Below are positions 20,740 through 32,800 of a stretch of 64,000 nt of DNA, one piece after another. The stretch comes from Dictyophora rubrovolvata (lineage: Eukaryota; Basidiomycota; Agaricomycetes; Phallales; Phallaceae). Below the pieces are notes generated by a model. The model ran no database searches, was not told the DNA's origin, and saw nothing but the letters and a program-made list of their open reading frames with translations. Each line of letters starts with the position of its first letter. The stretch's first letter is position 1. The stretch lies in NCBI GenBank assembly GCA_029959195.1, contig CP114127.1:1-64000 (forward strand). Direction: 5' to 3'. Both the position numbers and the translations under genes were made by a program.

Positions 20740-22260
20740 TCCATATCAATTATAAGCATTAATAGAGATTGGACGCCCACTTTCCGACGCTGACTTTCGT
20801 TTTAATTTGCTATGTGGGCACAGGATATTTTGTTCAAGCGTTTAGTATATTCGGTGTTATGTGCCATGGTAGATGAAAAACACCTCAGTTTCGAAAAGCG
20901 TGCGGCTACACGTTTAATGGGGGAAGCGGGAACTGGAAAGATGGCAAAATTGTTCGCCAGCTTGAAGACGATTGGAGGAAATGAATCCATATTTACGGCG
21001 AATGATGATCGATGATTTATAATGAACTATACGCAAAGGCTGTGTTTTGGGTTGGGCACGCCGCAATAGTCTGAGCGATGCTTGTGTCGCCGATGCTGCA
21101 GTGCGAGGTCTCTCGACGTCAACGCTCAGCAGGGTATACATCTCCCCTTCCAAAGTTGCCGTGTGCGCGTGAAACAAGATACCTCCATCAAATTTATACA
21201 TACGTGTACAGTTTATTGGAGGAGATACACTATAACTGAAGCTTAAAGCTCTGAAGCCGCGGTTGAACCCGAAGTTGACCCCAGCGAAATTTCCTAGTAT
21301 TTCTACTAGAAGTAGTACCCTAGGGCTCAAGCGCTCAAGCGCTCAAGTCACAGGGAAAAGCCGATTGCAGTGAGGCACCTTTCGATGTCGGTACATGATT
21401 TGTGAACTAGAAAAATATTGGTCTGCATGCTCCGAGTCAAATGTCCGCGAATCAAGACTGATATGGGGACCACGACTAATTGTGGACTGTGGTTGCGCAA
21501 AAGTCCGCTGGCCATATTGTTCTGAATGCCTACATTGACACAGGTCAGGTGAATGAAGAAGGCACACGGATGACAAAACTATATTCCCAGATTCGATTTA
21601 CACAGTCCGCCGCATCGCAATTTGAAATTCCGCGATCGATTAGCTTTGCCCAAACGGTCCTTTTTGTTCAATACATTTTCACGGTCGTCGTAGCATACAA
21701 GCTTTGAGCCTTGATAGTGCAGAAATTGACATCGACACGTTAGGTGACAGTGATATGGAAGGAGCCACTTTCTTTGTCATATACCGGCTGTTAACAAAGA
21801 TAGAGCGATTGACCAGCCTAATTTTTTACAAATAAATTGAAATGCTTTAAATCCATGGTTGATAAAAGACAAAGCCGGTCAGATCCCGTTCAATTCCGGT
21901 GGTGTGGGAGAATCATTCCGAAGCACTGAAATCAGAAAAAAGAAGTTTCGGGGCCATCTGATGGGCGACTCGCAACAAAGCTTATTTGGCTCATACAACA
22001 CAAGCATTGGAATATACAAGGGAAAGGTAACCGAGCACAGCAAATGCAAAGAAACTTGATAATACCGCCGATAGACAATGAATTAAGGTTAACGCAAAGT
22101 TGTACACATGACTACAAATACATGCAGGAAAAAAATCTCGAAAGCAATGCGATCATAATGGCTGCGTGCAAATATTGGTGTTTGAAAACAGATGTAAGAA
22201 TAATGGTATCGAGGGTATTATCATAGGGTAATAGGAGCAATGAACCACCCCAATTTAAGT
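20740..22260. other. Stretch without a supported gene
   Basis: Frames on both strands near 20.81-21.33 kb are open for up to 138 codons but have neither a good start nor family resemblance. The rest is AT-rich. Confidence 0.5.
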
Positions 22261-22267
22261 TATTGCA

Positions 22268-22676
22268 TTATGACTTCGGCGGAAACTTGCATACTGAGCA
22301 ATACTCCGCGGTGTCCTCATGTTTAACGACTTTTGGTATATCTGGACCCCAATACTGAACATGACATTCGATAAAGAAGACACTATTGACTGACATATCT
22401 ATGACTCACGTCGATGCATCCTCTTTTGCGACAATCACAATAGGTGGTATGGCGATAGCTCTTGGTACAACGTGTACTGTTGCAATCTATCACATAAGCT
22501 ACTCTTGTTCGACGAAAGTGCTACAGCGAACAAGAATCAATGGAAGCAGTTTGCGTATTTGAGCGAAACTCGTCGTACTCCACATGGCTGATATTTAACG
22601 CCTTCACTATCAGATAATAGATCAAAGAAAGCGACGGGGAACAAATAAAGTTAACTCACGCAACACGTTGGCACAT
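22268..22676 (-). CDS. Small Cys/His-rich protein, copy A
   Basis: Four short exons read in phase with canonical splice sites: 22676-22660 (17 bases), 22606-22579 (28), 22520-22410 (111), 22354-22268 (87). The 80-residue product begins MCQRVAEGVKYQPCGHFRR, continues DCNSTRCTKSYRHTTYCDC and ends ending EYCSVCKFPPKS. The pattern CG.(12-13).DC.(4).C.(3).S.(2).H.(5-6).C.C and the final C..C suggest metal binding. No signal peptide, so it is probably intracellular. A paralogue with the same layout lies at 26122-26554. I recall similar short proteins being common in Agaricomycetes with no known role; that is memory, not checked. Confidence 0.7.
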
Positions 22677-22689
22677 TTAGAGCTGAATA

Positions 22690-24250
22690 AAACAGCGAGA
22701 GCGTAGAAAAAAATAGGAATAATATGGGTTAGGAAAGAATGACTCGCTAGTTTATGGCTTGGAGTGGTGAAATGGAGTCCTCTTTATGCCATTTCGTTTT
22801 GGGCAAAGAACAACAAAAACTAGTCACACGGAAGTGCCGTTGTCGCTGCCGGCATAAACCTATTTTTTTTACATAATTTTCCGAGCAGAAAATATTATTA
22901 GTTTATTTCTGACCTGACACGTCATGCCGACAGGAATTTCTGTCGATGAGACGTTTTTTTTTAAACGAAAAAAACAATGACGGCAAGTCCCCCCGACTGC
23001 TCTCTTTTGTTTTTCCCAGGGTGCATACTAGACTTGTAAGAAACTGATATTTTTCTCCTACTCCAGTGACGATGAACCTGGATATCTCAGACATCGAGAA
23101 CGAATTCTTACACCTCTTTTTTTAGCACGAAATGTATGTGCAATTTGCTAATTTCATTAAAACATTTTCACCCTACGATGCCAGCATTGCGATAATGAAG
23201 CTTGTTTTCTTATCTGGCTGTTGATCCACCGTTCAAGTCCAACGGCGTTACATTACTCGCAAGTTCCGTATCGGCCTGACCTATTCCGAAAGAAGTAAGT
23301 CTTTTGGCTGCTCATGAAAACAATCGGTCTTCGTGGCGTTTTAGGACGAGAAAAGCCGATAGTAGATCGCTCCGATACCCGTAATCAACGCACATGTTAT
23401 CGACGTGTATTTCAGGTAAGTGGCACGCTTTGGTAGAACTTCTTTCAACCTTCTCATCTTTAGTATAGAAGATAGGTTCAAGTCAGAAGAGTGCAATGGG
23501 TTACATTATTAAATTTTTACATACAACGTTTAATGCGATCTTTATAACCGAATTAAGCTATCTTCACGTCGACAATGCTGTAATCACTACAATTACGTAC
23601 ATAGCCGTAGGTGCCGATAATGTTTCCCAATCGCGAGTGAGGTTCCAAACCCCGAAACTTCATCGTGGTTTCACAGTGAGTGGAGATGTCTACCGGAAGG
23701 ATTAGGCTTGAATATACGAATAAGACGCAAATTTTCCAAGTTTTACTATCATAAGTCAGTACTAGCGATTAGATTCATGTTGTTACTAGTAGTAAACGAA
23801 TTCTGATTTGGGAAAAAAACGGTCTTTACTGTACGCAGGCTGAGGCGTCGTTTGAAAAGGGACGTGACGCGTGACGCGTGACGTATAAATCGTAGTTTAA
23901 ATTGTCTCAAACCTCAACCCAAGAACTTGATGCGATTCGTAATATGTCAGAACATGGTTTTACAGAAGTTCGTTGTTCCTTTAACAATTTCTTTGATTCT
24001 CGAAGTGAATGGTTTTTAGCAGGTTTCAAAGCAACTGTTAAATGAACAGTGGCTAGTCAAAATTGACAATAACACTTCGTGCTCATATCTCTTTGTAAGA
24101 ACAACCCAGCAGCTGGTTCACAAATTCATTACCGTCAACATTCAACAGAAGTTTTATTCTTCTTCTGAAAATCAATGTTGCATCATGGTAACAGATACCA
24201 TCAATGTTTGGTGCGAAGGTTCGAGCTCTCGTATTTAGAAGTGAGCAAAT
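22690..24250. other. Stretch without a supported gene
   Basis: Only short frames. A triplicated GACGCGT motif lies at about 23864-23883. A 47-codon frame near 23.9 kb (ELDAIRNMSEHGFTEVRCSF) might be a 5' exon of the next gene, but no splice joins it convincingly. Confidence 0.4.
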
Positions 24251-24275
24251 TATCAACTAATGCCACGCATAATCG

Positions 24276-25616
24276 TTGCACAAAGCCCTTGATCCAAGAT
24301 TTCTAACGAGGCGCTGGAGACCGCTTAATAACAACAATCCTCCACGACTATTGGAGCGAGACGAAGAATTGACATGGCAAGCAAAAATAGCCCATACACT
24401 AAGCAATGTCCATACGCCGTTGGCAATGCAAGAAACTACGTTCTCAATTGAGGAATCGTACGAAGCTGTTTGTCTATTTCCTTAATTGTATAAAAATTCA
24501 CGAATAAGTTGATTCGTTCAGGATCTAGCCATTAAACTCCAGAACTTGGACCTCGGAAGTTGGAGATGGGAATGTTATAAACTAGGCTTTAGAACCACCG
24601 CTCAACTTCTGTCAATTCATTTGTTACACCCATTGCTCTCGGTCGCTAATCTAGCATTCACATCAACGGATCCCGTCAGCGAGCTGTCGATATCTGATTT
24701 GGAAGAGGTGAGCAAACTTGAATGGGATAGGGTGCTATGGTCTTTGGTTGAGAAGATGAATGGAACATGTTTGGAACTATAATCTTTTTTTCGATAATTT
24801 CCCCTTCCTTTGATTTTATTCGTTCTTACATTCTGATTTCCCGTGGTATGGCTTATTAGGCTGTTGATAACGTTGCTAAAGCTGGTCGTCGGACACAGGC
24901 AATCTTTGTTCGACAAACTTTTTCCCGTCCTAGACTCGCAACTACCATAGCACGACTATCGGCCATGCTAAATTTTACGGATTATACTCGTGCGTTGTTT
25001 TGTCAATAAACGATCCTTCATCTCAACTTGAACTCTATAATCACTAATTCTCCACAGCGCCAATACAAGACAATTATGAATCGACTGTCAATGTGGATAC
25101 CGCGGTCAATGGAGGCGCAAGTAGCGCTAGCACATCAATGCTGTCAACCGCAGCAGCCGCCAAAGTTCGTATCCGTAATCCAGTTCGGGAAAAATACTCA
25201 AATATGTGCAGTCCTCTTCCTATGCCGACGCCGACCCAACGCAATTTACAGCAGAGCTTCCGAACGTACCTAGTACCAGTAAGAGAAAATATCACCTATC
25301 GTCATCGTCGCAGCTTGGAGAGAAAGGGAAAGGAAATACTGATGGGTCAACCACCGAAACAGATACTGATGATGACGATAAACGACTATTGACTCAAAAT
25401 GCACCGGACGCTATTGAGCCTCGAATTCGGGATATCGACCAAAATGAATATCAATCGCCAACAGCGACTAAGAAGATCAAGTATTCGTCGCCAGAAGAGA
25501 CTTCAATGAACCAGAACGGATCATCCGTGAATACGCAGAGTGCTCCTACCAGTGGCCATAGTAATCGAAAGGTTGGTATAAGACAACCTATGAAAAGAGG
25601 AGGCAAGCGATTCTAA
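24276..25616 (+). CDS. Unrecognised nuclear-looking protein
   Basis: Several exons on the plus strand share one gene-like pattern. The first visible one reads DEELTWQAKIAHTLSNVH and SIEESYEA before a GTTTGT donor; the next (from 24522) DLAIKLQNLDLGSWRWECYK then LLSIHLLHPLLSVANLAF; then AVDNVAKAGRRTQAIFVRQT and ARLSAMLNFTDY after an acceptor at about 24860. From 25057 a long tail is Ser-, Asp- and Lys-rich, with KRKYHL and TKKIKY clusters that look like nuclear signals, ending KRGGKRF. The first exon lacks an ATG in frame, so the true start lies upstream and was not found. The helical N-terminal half is the conserved-looking part. Family unknown to me. Confidence 0.5.
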
Positions 25617-25639
25617 AAAATTATGCGTCCTCTCCATGG

Positions 25640-26110
25640 AATCATTTACTTTTCCCAATGATAAATGACGGCCTGTCGCATGTGATTCATCTTCAGAAAC
25701 CTAGTGTGTACATTAAAGAAAAATAACCAATAATCTTTTCAGATGAGCCGAAGGGGCTCCTGCTTTTTTGGAAAGTAATTCAGTCGACGCGCACGATCAA
25801 CAACTCAGGTTTACATTAGGGTATGCGCATTCCAGGGGAAAGGGTTGAACATAGACATAGATATATATGAATAGACCAGAGCACGGCATGTTTTTTTGTT
25901 CAATTATACTTGACAAAAATTCCAGACACAGAATGAAAAGTTCGTCGAGGATAAACAAAAGCACTTCAATAGCAAAATGAAAACAAAATGCAGGTATTTG
26001 ATCAATGTTGCAAAAAACAAATGGAATGGGGGGATGACGAAAGAAGGGATGTCAATTCCATGAATGGTTCGGCCTGTCGTTTATGCTAGGGAGGGTATGT
26101 TCTTGAGCTT
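25640..26110. other. Intergenic, nothing recognised
   Basis: 3' region shared by the convergent plus gene ending at 25616 and the minus gene ending at 26122. AT-rich; no structure seen. Confidence 0.6.
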
Positions 26111-26121
26111 CGTGAAAGGGT

Positions 26122-26554
26122 TCACCAACGGCTTCTACTACCGCTCCCGCCTTCAGCGTATTCAGCATCAATGCAATGTTGACATTTGGGCTGAAAATAG
26201 TTTTGAACTCGTCTTTTTTCATAGTAATCCTGGAACGGAGAGACCAAGGTCAGTCAAGTAAATTTCTGAGGGCATCCAGCAGTTACTTGATTGCAGTAAC
26301 AGCCTTTAGCCGTTTTATGCATATGTGCTTTGCTTTTCGCGCAAGTAGGCTTGTTACAATCTTCAATAATCCCGGTGAAGTAGTGACGTATGTAGCATCC
26401 ACAGCCACGGTAGAAGTCACCCTTAGAAAACCCTTATTGTTACATATTAAGCGGTGCAATGATCCACCGACTTACAATACTACGGAAAGGTTTCGTCAGC
26501 TTTGAATCAATGCAAGAGGACATCAAGGAAGGCGTACCATTCAGCTTCGCACAT
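26122..26554 (-). CDS. Small Cys/His-rich protein, copy B
   Basis: Paralogue of the gene at 22268-22676. Exon 1 is again 17 bases (MCEAE plus two bases). The frame to the large exon is kept only if a 4-base exon (TATT) is used between a CCGTAG acceptor and a GTAAGT donor near 26478-26481; the two proteins then match in length up to CG. The large exon reads GDFYRGCGCYIRHYFTG, DCNKPTCAKSKAHMHKTA and GCYCNQ. The last exon reads DYYEKRRVQNYFQPKCQHC and ends in a basic SGSRSRW. Conserved cysteines and histidines match copy A. No signal peptide. The micro-exon is inferred; a different 5' exon is the alternative. Confidence 0.6.
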
Positions 26555-26559
26555 CGCGA

Positions 26560-29100
26560 GAATAGCCGAGGATATGAAGTCGAGGGAGGGGATTGATGCG
26601 CTGGAAAACCAAAGCCGTTGTAATTATAAGGGCATGAACACGGGTTGAAGTTCTTATAAATCTGGCGGATGTCCTCTATCACTGTCACAAGCAGACAGGT
26701 AAATGATTATATAATGTACGCCTTTTTGCTTTTCGGGCTTTCAACCACAAAAGAAGTGAAAAAGTCGCGGAATATTCTCACTGTGGCGATGCTTTTTTAC
26801 TACCATCTGTTCCACATTTATCTGTTCAAAAATCCCAATCTTCTCGGAAGCCCCAAGGAAACCTGCTTTTGGTGTTAGAGGACGCAGATGACCCGAAAAA
26901 GGAACGAAGTCAGCTTATAGATTATGTAACAAGAACAGTTCGCTCGTAAGGATTATCTTGCGCTTCTTTTCGCACTAAACAGTCAGTGCAGAATATACCT
27001 TATTGTCTATGAGAAACACCATTGGGTTTTCGCTTCTTTTTTTCAATAAGGCCTGCGAACACCCGGTCTCTTTAGGGTTTTGAAGAAGGGAGCGCCACAG
27101 TTTTGAATTGTCAAACAAGGTCGGTTCTGTTAATATGTCACCGGCCGCGCATCATGCATCACCCCTGACCGTTTCAGAAATTCCATCTAATGCCACCTAC
27201 GCACATGTCTGACACGTCTTCTTTCTATCAGGGCCGTATGAGGTGGTTGTAAGCCATTATCAACTTAGGGCTGTTTAAGCTGTACATACTTAACCTTTCC
27301 TTTTTAGACCAAGTTCCGGCGTAAATATTCACGATCATGTGCTTGGAAGGCCCACAGTGCAACCCAGGTCAAGTCAATAACAGACGCTGTCACTATCCGA
27401 ATGACAGCGTTTCGTTATATGAGGAACAATAAAGTAGCCATCTAGATGCCGGCCCTCCACATCGTTAAGCGCATCGGATGGTTATCCCTTTCTTCAGGAT
27501 CATCGAACTATAGATTCTTAAAAAAAGTAGAGAGAGAAGCTCTACTAGCCCGTCCATCTCGTTTCATTTCCGGTTATTTACCTAACCATTCCTGGGGGGC
27601 CTCAGGTGATACCGCAGTGCTTATCTTCAGGTATTTTTGCGGTGCATCTCATGGTTTGAAATTACTTATCTTCACGGCTTTCAAGAATAATGGGATGCCT
27701 GGCTCCGGCTGATTCTTCCCGTTTTTTTACAGGCTTCCGATGTAGACTACGCTCGCGGGTAAGCATGTATAGCTCTCTGTGCGCGGGACCTGACTCGTAG
27801 AAAGACTTGAGTCACTTCGGGAAGGATATAGACGAAGTTGTAGATAAACACCTCTTGATACCTCTCTTACTCAAATTTCAATGATACTTATACTGTGACA
27901 GGCTCGGGGCTATTCCGGTAGCGAAGAAAGCAAACCCACGTGGGGTAATACTTCGGAAGATCCTTTACACATCCTCGCTCTTTCTCATTGATTCTCAAGA
28001 TCATGTAGCTCCAATCAAGTCTTAGTATCTTTATAGAGCAACTTTTATGATAGCTCCCGTCTCTAGTTTAGCAGAGAACATGGTATTTTGGTAAGGTTAT
28101 CTTAGGCTTATCATCTACCGATTTATTGCAAGACCGCTGACCGACTTGCAACTGATCACGGGGACAAGGATTCCGTCTTTTTCTCCTCCCTCCCTTTCAA
28201 GCTTCGCGCGCGGCCGTTATCATCAATTAGGAGGGGATTATTCCTTTTTGCAACCAAGGGGGCGTACTTATTACCACGTGTTTACCCTACAGTCTGGAGG
28301 CATCTTAACAAGACTTCGGCGGAACCGGAATCCCCCCGCCCACTCCTATGCAGCTTTAGATTTCAATTGGAAGTAAATCATACGGCTTTGTAGAATATGG
28401 ATCCCTTTCTTAAATTGATAACCCGAAGCTGACTAGAGAAGCGAACAGACATCAGAACGGGATTAGCCTACATTCTCATATCGCCAGTTTTGATAACGTA
28501 TAAGATGATGAAGCTCACACGCGGAATCGTCGATCACCTAATTGAAAAGAATTTAAGGAAGATCTCGTCCCCTTTTAGCCCAGGGCCGTGGGAGTGGTAT
28601 ATTCTGCAATATGGGATCGTCAGGAACGCGGAGGCATGAATTCCCATAGTCTATCTCAAGCTCATCTTCGAATTCTTAAAACCGGGGCAGTTTTTCTCTT
28701 GACGTTGGGTATTGTTATTTTGTAATTCCATTCATATCCTGACGTTTAATGTCGGTTTGTTCAGCCTTGGAGTCAGGAATGACCCATATATACTAAGATG
28801 TTTTGGAATTTCTCACGATACATTACGGTGGGTAACTAAACACATAGATGCCATATGCAAGGAACAGCTAAATTCATGAGAATGGGAATACGAACCATCC
28901 GAACTACAGTCTGGTCATTCTTTTACGAACACGCCCCTTCCCCGCAGGCATTTATCAGGTGCGCTTTACATATGGGTGATATCCGATATTCAAATGTGCT
29001 TCTAGCCTCTTCGGCAACAGCTGACTTCTTGTCCCACACCCCTTAACTAAATAGTTATGCTGCGGTATGCCCGGATTGCTCACCATCAGTAATGTTCTTG
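26560..29100. other. Long stretch without a supported gene
   Basis: About 2.5 kb with scattered frames of 60-90 codons on the plus strand (for example near 27.45 and 28.15 kb) that lack starts, splice partners or family resemblance. No repeats recognised. Confidence 0.5.
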
Positions 29101-29125
29101 TAACTTCCGCTTCTTGCTTCTGAAC

Positions 29126-29536
29126 TCAAATGTGAAAAAGAGCTCTGGATGTTGGGATGGAGTCTGATGCAATTCCGGCTGTGTCAACTTCTTGCGGGCA
29201 AGACTTAACGTTGGCAGTATGAGTGAACATATTAAATGTATCATTAACATGTTTAAGGTTAATCAAGTTCCCAACTTCCGACTTACTACTCTGTCCCACC
29301 GATAGCAAGAACTCTTCGTTCAACATCATCGGGGAAGGCAGCGAGATCGGACACAAGACAATCATATGGAACGAAGTCGAATTTCGTAATAGATGCCAAA
29401 AGCACGAACTTACACGATAACAAATATGTGAATAGAATACGACGGCTCGGTTACCGCCAACAGAAGACGCAATACGATGAACATTACTAACACGCCGCGC
29501 GCATATATCATATTTTAGTGCATATTTCAATACCAC
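29126..29536 (-). CDS. Doubtful open frame
   Basis: A 136-codon frame on the minus strand ends SDSIPTSRALFHI. A second frame over the middle reads FDFVPYDCLVSDLAAFPDDV followed by a GTAAGT donor and an AAG acceptor, so a short spliced gene with a different frame is equally possible. No recognised domain; kept only because composition is protein-like. Confidence 0.25.
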   Translation of the reverse strand: MVLKYALKYDICARRVSNVHRIASSVGGNRAVVFYSHICYRVSSCFWHLLRNSTSFHMIVLCPISLPSPMMLNEEFLLSVGQSSKSEVGNLINLKHVNDTFNMFTHTANVKSCPQEVDTAGIASDSIPTSRALFHI

Positions 29537-29851
29537 TAGGGCACATTGGGTTGCCGCATAAAAGCTACAGTGCTCCTACTCGCAGACAGTCTTCCAATTT
29601 AGGCAAGGGTTTATAAGTTCCGTTGAACGTAAAGGGTTGACGTATGTATCTAGTTTCTCCTGCACATTCATTATCTTCTTCGAATTTATACTGTGTCTAA
29701 TAATAATATTTAAACGCAAATAAGGCTTCTTCTAGTCCCACATAGCTATCCTAGTAAGGGTCGCTGGACGATTGGAAGATACCAGTAAAGCTAGCCAAGA
29801 ACATCTGATTAAAACTCAATTGCAAAGCCAGAATATGGTGTAAAGTATGTT

Positions 29852-31201
29852 TTAAGAAACCATAAAAAATCGTGAGCATAATAACGCCGTCATCGAAGGC
29901 TCCATGTTCTTGACCCTTCGCCTGCTCCCCGTCACTTCATCATTTAGTGGTATATTAAGCTCGTGCCATGGACTCCAAATTTCGATTTTCTTTCCAACCT
30001 CAAAATTTACAGTTGATTTTGTTGGCGGAAATAAGAAAACGACCAGATTGGGACATACGGAATGACCCTCCAGAAACGAACATCTTGCGAGAATGGCCCG
30101 GGAATTGACTGAGAATGTAGGTTGTCGAGTAGCACTGGGAGAATAGGTAGTGGAGAGAATTGATAATATACGTAGACAGAAAACACCCTTTGAAGTTTTG
30201 AGGCGGTCTTGGTTACGCTCTTTTTCCCATAAGACCATGTCTGTCTTGGATCTCGAAAGAAGATGTCGGACACGTTCTGCAAAGCCGCCACTGAATGTGC
30301 ATGAGCTGCGAAGTTCCAAAATGTGTCGCTTTACTGACCTAACTAAATTCCGCCCCCCACCAATGTCCTTATGGGGACTGATGTTCATCCCTCGCACAAG
30401 ATCTGGATATGTCTTCGTCTGCATACTCTTGTGGGTTTCATGAACAGATTGAACCAAACGTTCGGCACGTTCAGAATGGGATAGTTTCGAAAAAGCTATC
30501 GGATGTTCATTGTTCGGAGTCATATTGGGTGACGTTGACGTGGAACCCAGGACCTTTATTGGAGACTCGAAAACAAAATCAAGCTTCAAAGGGAGACGCG
30601 ATGCCAGGGAAACGTCGTTTTTAATGCCAGCCTTGTTAACCTTGAGAGGAATTGGTGTAACAGTGTTCCTCGAATGACATAGAGAGTTGGGTATTCTGGT
30701 TGCCTGGAGTCGCAAAGGGGCAAAAACGCGTGTAGGTGTTTGAACAGCATTATTACAGAATGATTTAAATGCCCCCGTCGACAGTGTAGTGCCGTCTTCA
30801 TCTTGGATTTTTGTAGCCACGTGTGGTAAGGGCTTCGCCGGCGTCGTGGGCGTCGTGATGCGGCGCGTCTCCGCTCCGAATGTTGACGAAGGTCCAGAGA
30901 AAGTGTCTGATACACGTGATACATGTGTTGACTTTCTAACATATTCCACAGAAGGCGAAACTACTTTGGAAGGGGGATTGAGAGCAGGGTGAGCAATGCG
31001 TGGCGTCTTTATCGGTGTTACGTGTTTCGCGGGTGGAAACGTCTTCTCTAGAGAATTCTCTTCTTTGGAGTTACTAATTATTCCCTTCAAGTTCTTGGTT
31101 TTTTTCCCAGTTAATCTGCCATCGCGAGACGATAGATCAAAAGACGACTCAAATTCGGGCATTGCCAAACGACGTTTCTTCTTGGGAGGTTCCTGTATCA
31201 T
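29852..31201 (-). CDS. Unrecognised nuclear protein with conserved C-terminus
   Basis: Single open frame of 449 residues. The N-terminal 220 residues are disordered, basic and Ser/Thr/Pro-rich, opening PPKKKRRL, a classic nuclear localisation signal, with many TP/SP sites suited to proline-directed kinases. The C-terminal part is ordered: FSGGFAERVRHLLSRSKTDM, RAILARCSFLEG, VGKKIEIWSPWHELNIP and finally LLCSRFFM. The pattern VGxxIxIWxPW..L followed by LLCSRF recalls the C-terminal beta-barrel of DNA-repair scaffolds such as SPIDR; this is a weak analogy. It probably acts in the nucleus, perhaps in DNA repair or the cell cycle. Confidence 0.6.
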   Translation of the reverse strand: MIQEPPKKKRRLAMPEFESSFDLSSRDGRLTGKKTKNLKGIISNSKEENSLEKTFPPAKHVTPIKTPRIAHPALNPPSKVVSPSVEYVRKSTHVSRVSDTFSGPSSTFGAETRRITTPTTPAKPLPHVATKIQDEDGTTLSTGAFKSFCNNAVQTPTRVFAPLRLQATRIPNSLCHSRNTVTPIPLKVNKAGIKNDVSLASRLPLKLDFVFESPIKVLGSTSTSPNMTPNNEHPIAFSKLSHSERAERLVQSVHETHKSMQTKTYPDLVRGMNISPHKDIGGGRNLVRSVKRHILELRSSCTFSGGFAERVRHLLSRSKTDMVLWEKERNQDRLKTSKGVFCLRILSILSTTYSPSATRQPTFSVNSRAILARCSFLEGHSVCPNLVVFLFPPTKSTVNFEVGKKIEIWSPWHELNIPLNDEVTGSRRRVKNMEPSMTALLCSRFFMVS

Positions 31202-31372
31202 ATGACATGAGTCACTAGGTGGTTCATTTTTACAGGCCGTACAGCATCATACTTACAGACTGCATCTTGTAGCAACTTCTTGAGTAGATTGGTTTGACCG
31301 TTTGAGCGCCGCTGCGCAACACACGGAAGTAAACTTACGTAAACGAGCGTATGTTGTATGGAGAAAAGGCCA

Positions 31373-31424
31373 GCGACTGGGAAAGTGTCCCATGGGACAC
31401 TGTCTCATGAGACACTTAGGCGTC
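31373..31424. repeat. Left terminal inverted repeat
   Basis: Pairs with 32797-32846 in inverted orientation, with about eight mismatches or small gaps. It contains the perfect palindrome GTGTCCCATGGGACAC. Confidence 0.85.
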
Positions 31425-31561
31425 TAATTTGAAAGACCGACGGCACCAGCCTCGGCTAAATTTTAACTCCGCTTTTCAAGCGTAACCCATTATCCATAAT
31501 ACTAATTCTAACATCTACACATTCCACACATACATCAGCTATATGCATATTGATACTCAAA

Positions 31562-32377
31562 ATGAATGACTCTGAACTTCCAATCCGTCATGTCAAATGT
31601 CTGAAATGTCCTGGTGAAATGGGAATATTTGAGGCATGTCTTGGTTCTTCCACCCCTGAAAATAGAGGAAGGATCATGCAACGGGTTTGTTATCTTTCTC
31701 CTTAACTTCTAAGAATTTTATATTTCTGCATTATTTCATGACATTAGTGCCGGAATCGTACCTGCAATTACACAGTATTTCACAGTGCTGCTTATCCGAT
31801 TCATGAAGTCGCCCTTCAAATAGCGAATTATTACAATGAGACAATACCTGCATCAAATGCTGCAAAGAACACTTTGTTTTACCCACCTGCACTTTTTCTG
31901 TCAGTTGATCATGCAACTACTTCAATTTTACGATGTATGGGTGCAACATGCCGTCGCGAACAAAAGCTCAACAGAGTTGCACAGAAGTGTTCCTTTCAGC
32001 GGTGCAGTTCTTGCTGTGATGAAGAGTTTCTGATTGCAAGAAGGGATAACAAGTTTCGAAAAGAGTGTGCTTTCCACCATAAACGACCAATTCAAAGCAC
32101 AGGACCTGTGAATATTCCTCTTCCAACTCTGTCTGTTCCATCTCTTTCTCTTAATACTCAACCACTTCCTGCGCCTACTGTTGACATGACTTCAGTAATG
32201 ACATCACAGCAGCTCAGCATTACAGCCACACCTTCCCAAACTTCAGCAATGACACAACCACTAAGCATTACAGCTGCACCTTCCCAAACTCTCGCCACAA
32301 GTATAGGTCCATTGTGGGCTTCAGCAGTAACATCGGCTAGAGCAAGATCACATATTAAACAGCAGATTAATTATTAA
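31562..32377 (+). CDS. Transposon-borne GRF-like zinc-finger protein
   Basis: Two exons, 31562-31684 and 31748-32377, give 250 residues. Residues 8-50 form a GRF-like zinc finger: HVKCLKCPGEMGIF, then ENRGRIMQRC and TCNYTVFH, the knuckle split by the intron. A second cluster at residues about 95-125 reads CMGATCRRE..CSFQRCSSCCDEE. The C-terminal half is Ser/Thr/Pro-rich with repeats of QPLSITAAPSQT. Such cysteine clusters accompany KDZ transposons in mushrooms and are presumed to bind DNA or transposase. The frame is intact from ATG to TAA. It lies wholly inside the inverted repeats, tail to tail with the transposase remnant. Confidence 0.75.
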
Positions 32378-32800
32378 GCATACCTAATTCCAATGGCAAC
32401 CCATACTCCAGGAAGAGGGGAAGCATGGTTGTGAAGTCAACTAGCAGTCCTTTTCCGGCCTTTACATCGCTGCTCCAGGCAAAATCTTTCAAAGCCATCC
32501 AACAAATAGTCATAATGTCTGACTCAAGACGAAGGCAGTTACACAGAAAAGCATGGACCTTTGACAGCAGGAACAGTGGTGGTTCATTGCAAGCAGTAGA
32601 TGTTTGACTGTGCGAAAGGAGTGGCTTCATTTGTTGAACAAGGGATATAAACATAAAAAGAGTGTCGGCAGAGAAAGAGAATAGAACGGGGTACTGAGCA
32701 CAACGTTCATATAGTGTATTTAATGTGAGCATGGTGTATTTGTTGGTTGTAATTGCACATAACGTGCTGTGCAACGACGCTGAGTCTGAACGGATTGACG
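32378..32800 (-). pseudogene. KDZ-type transposase, 5' exon only (CxC5-like)
   Basis: The minus strand reads a long helical region starting in the right inverted repeat: TLNTLYERCAQYPVLFSFSA, HAFLCNCLRLESDI, MALKDFAW and LPLELG. This is the typical run that precedes the cysteine cluster and catalytic core of KDZ transposases. The exon ends at a GTATGC donor near 32384 that has no remaining downstream exon; the plus-strand gene occupies that place. The transposase is therefore truncated, not merely unspliced. Confidence 0.65.

Noticed and set aside
20914-21330. 138-codon minus frame with a thioesterase-like GGILFHAHTATLEGE
   Set aside because: No ATG, no matching flanking motifs, and an equally open frame on the other strand.
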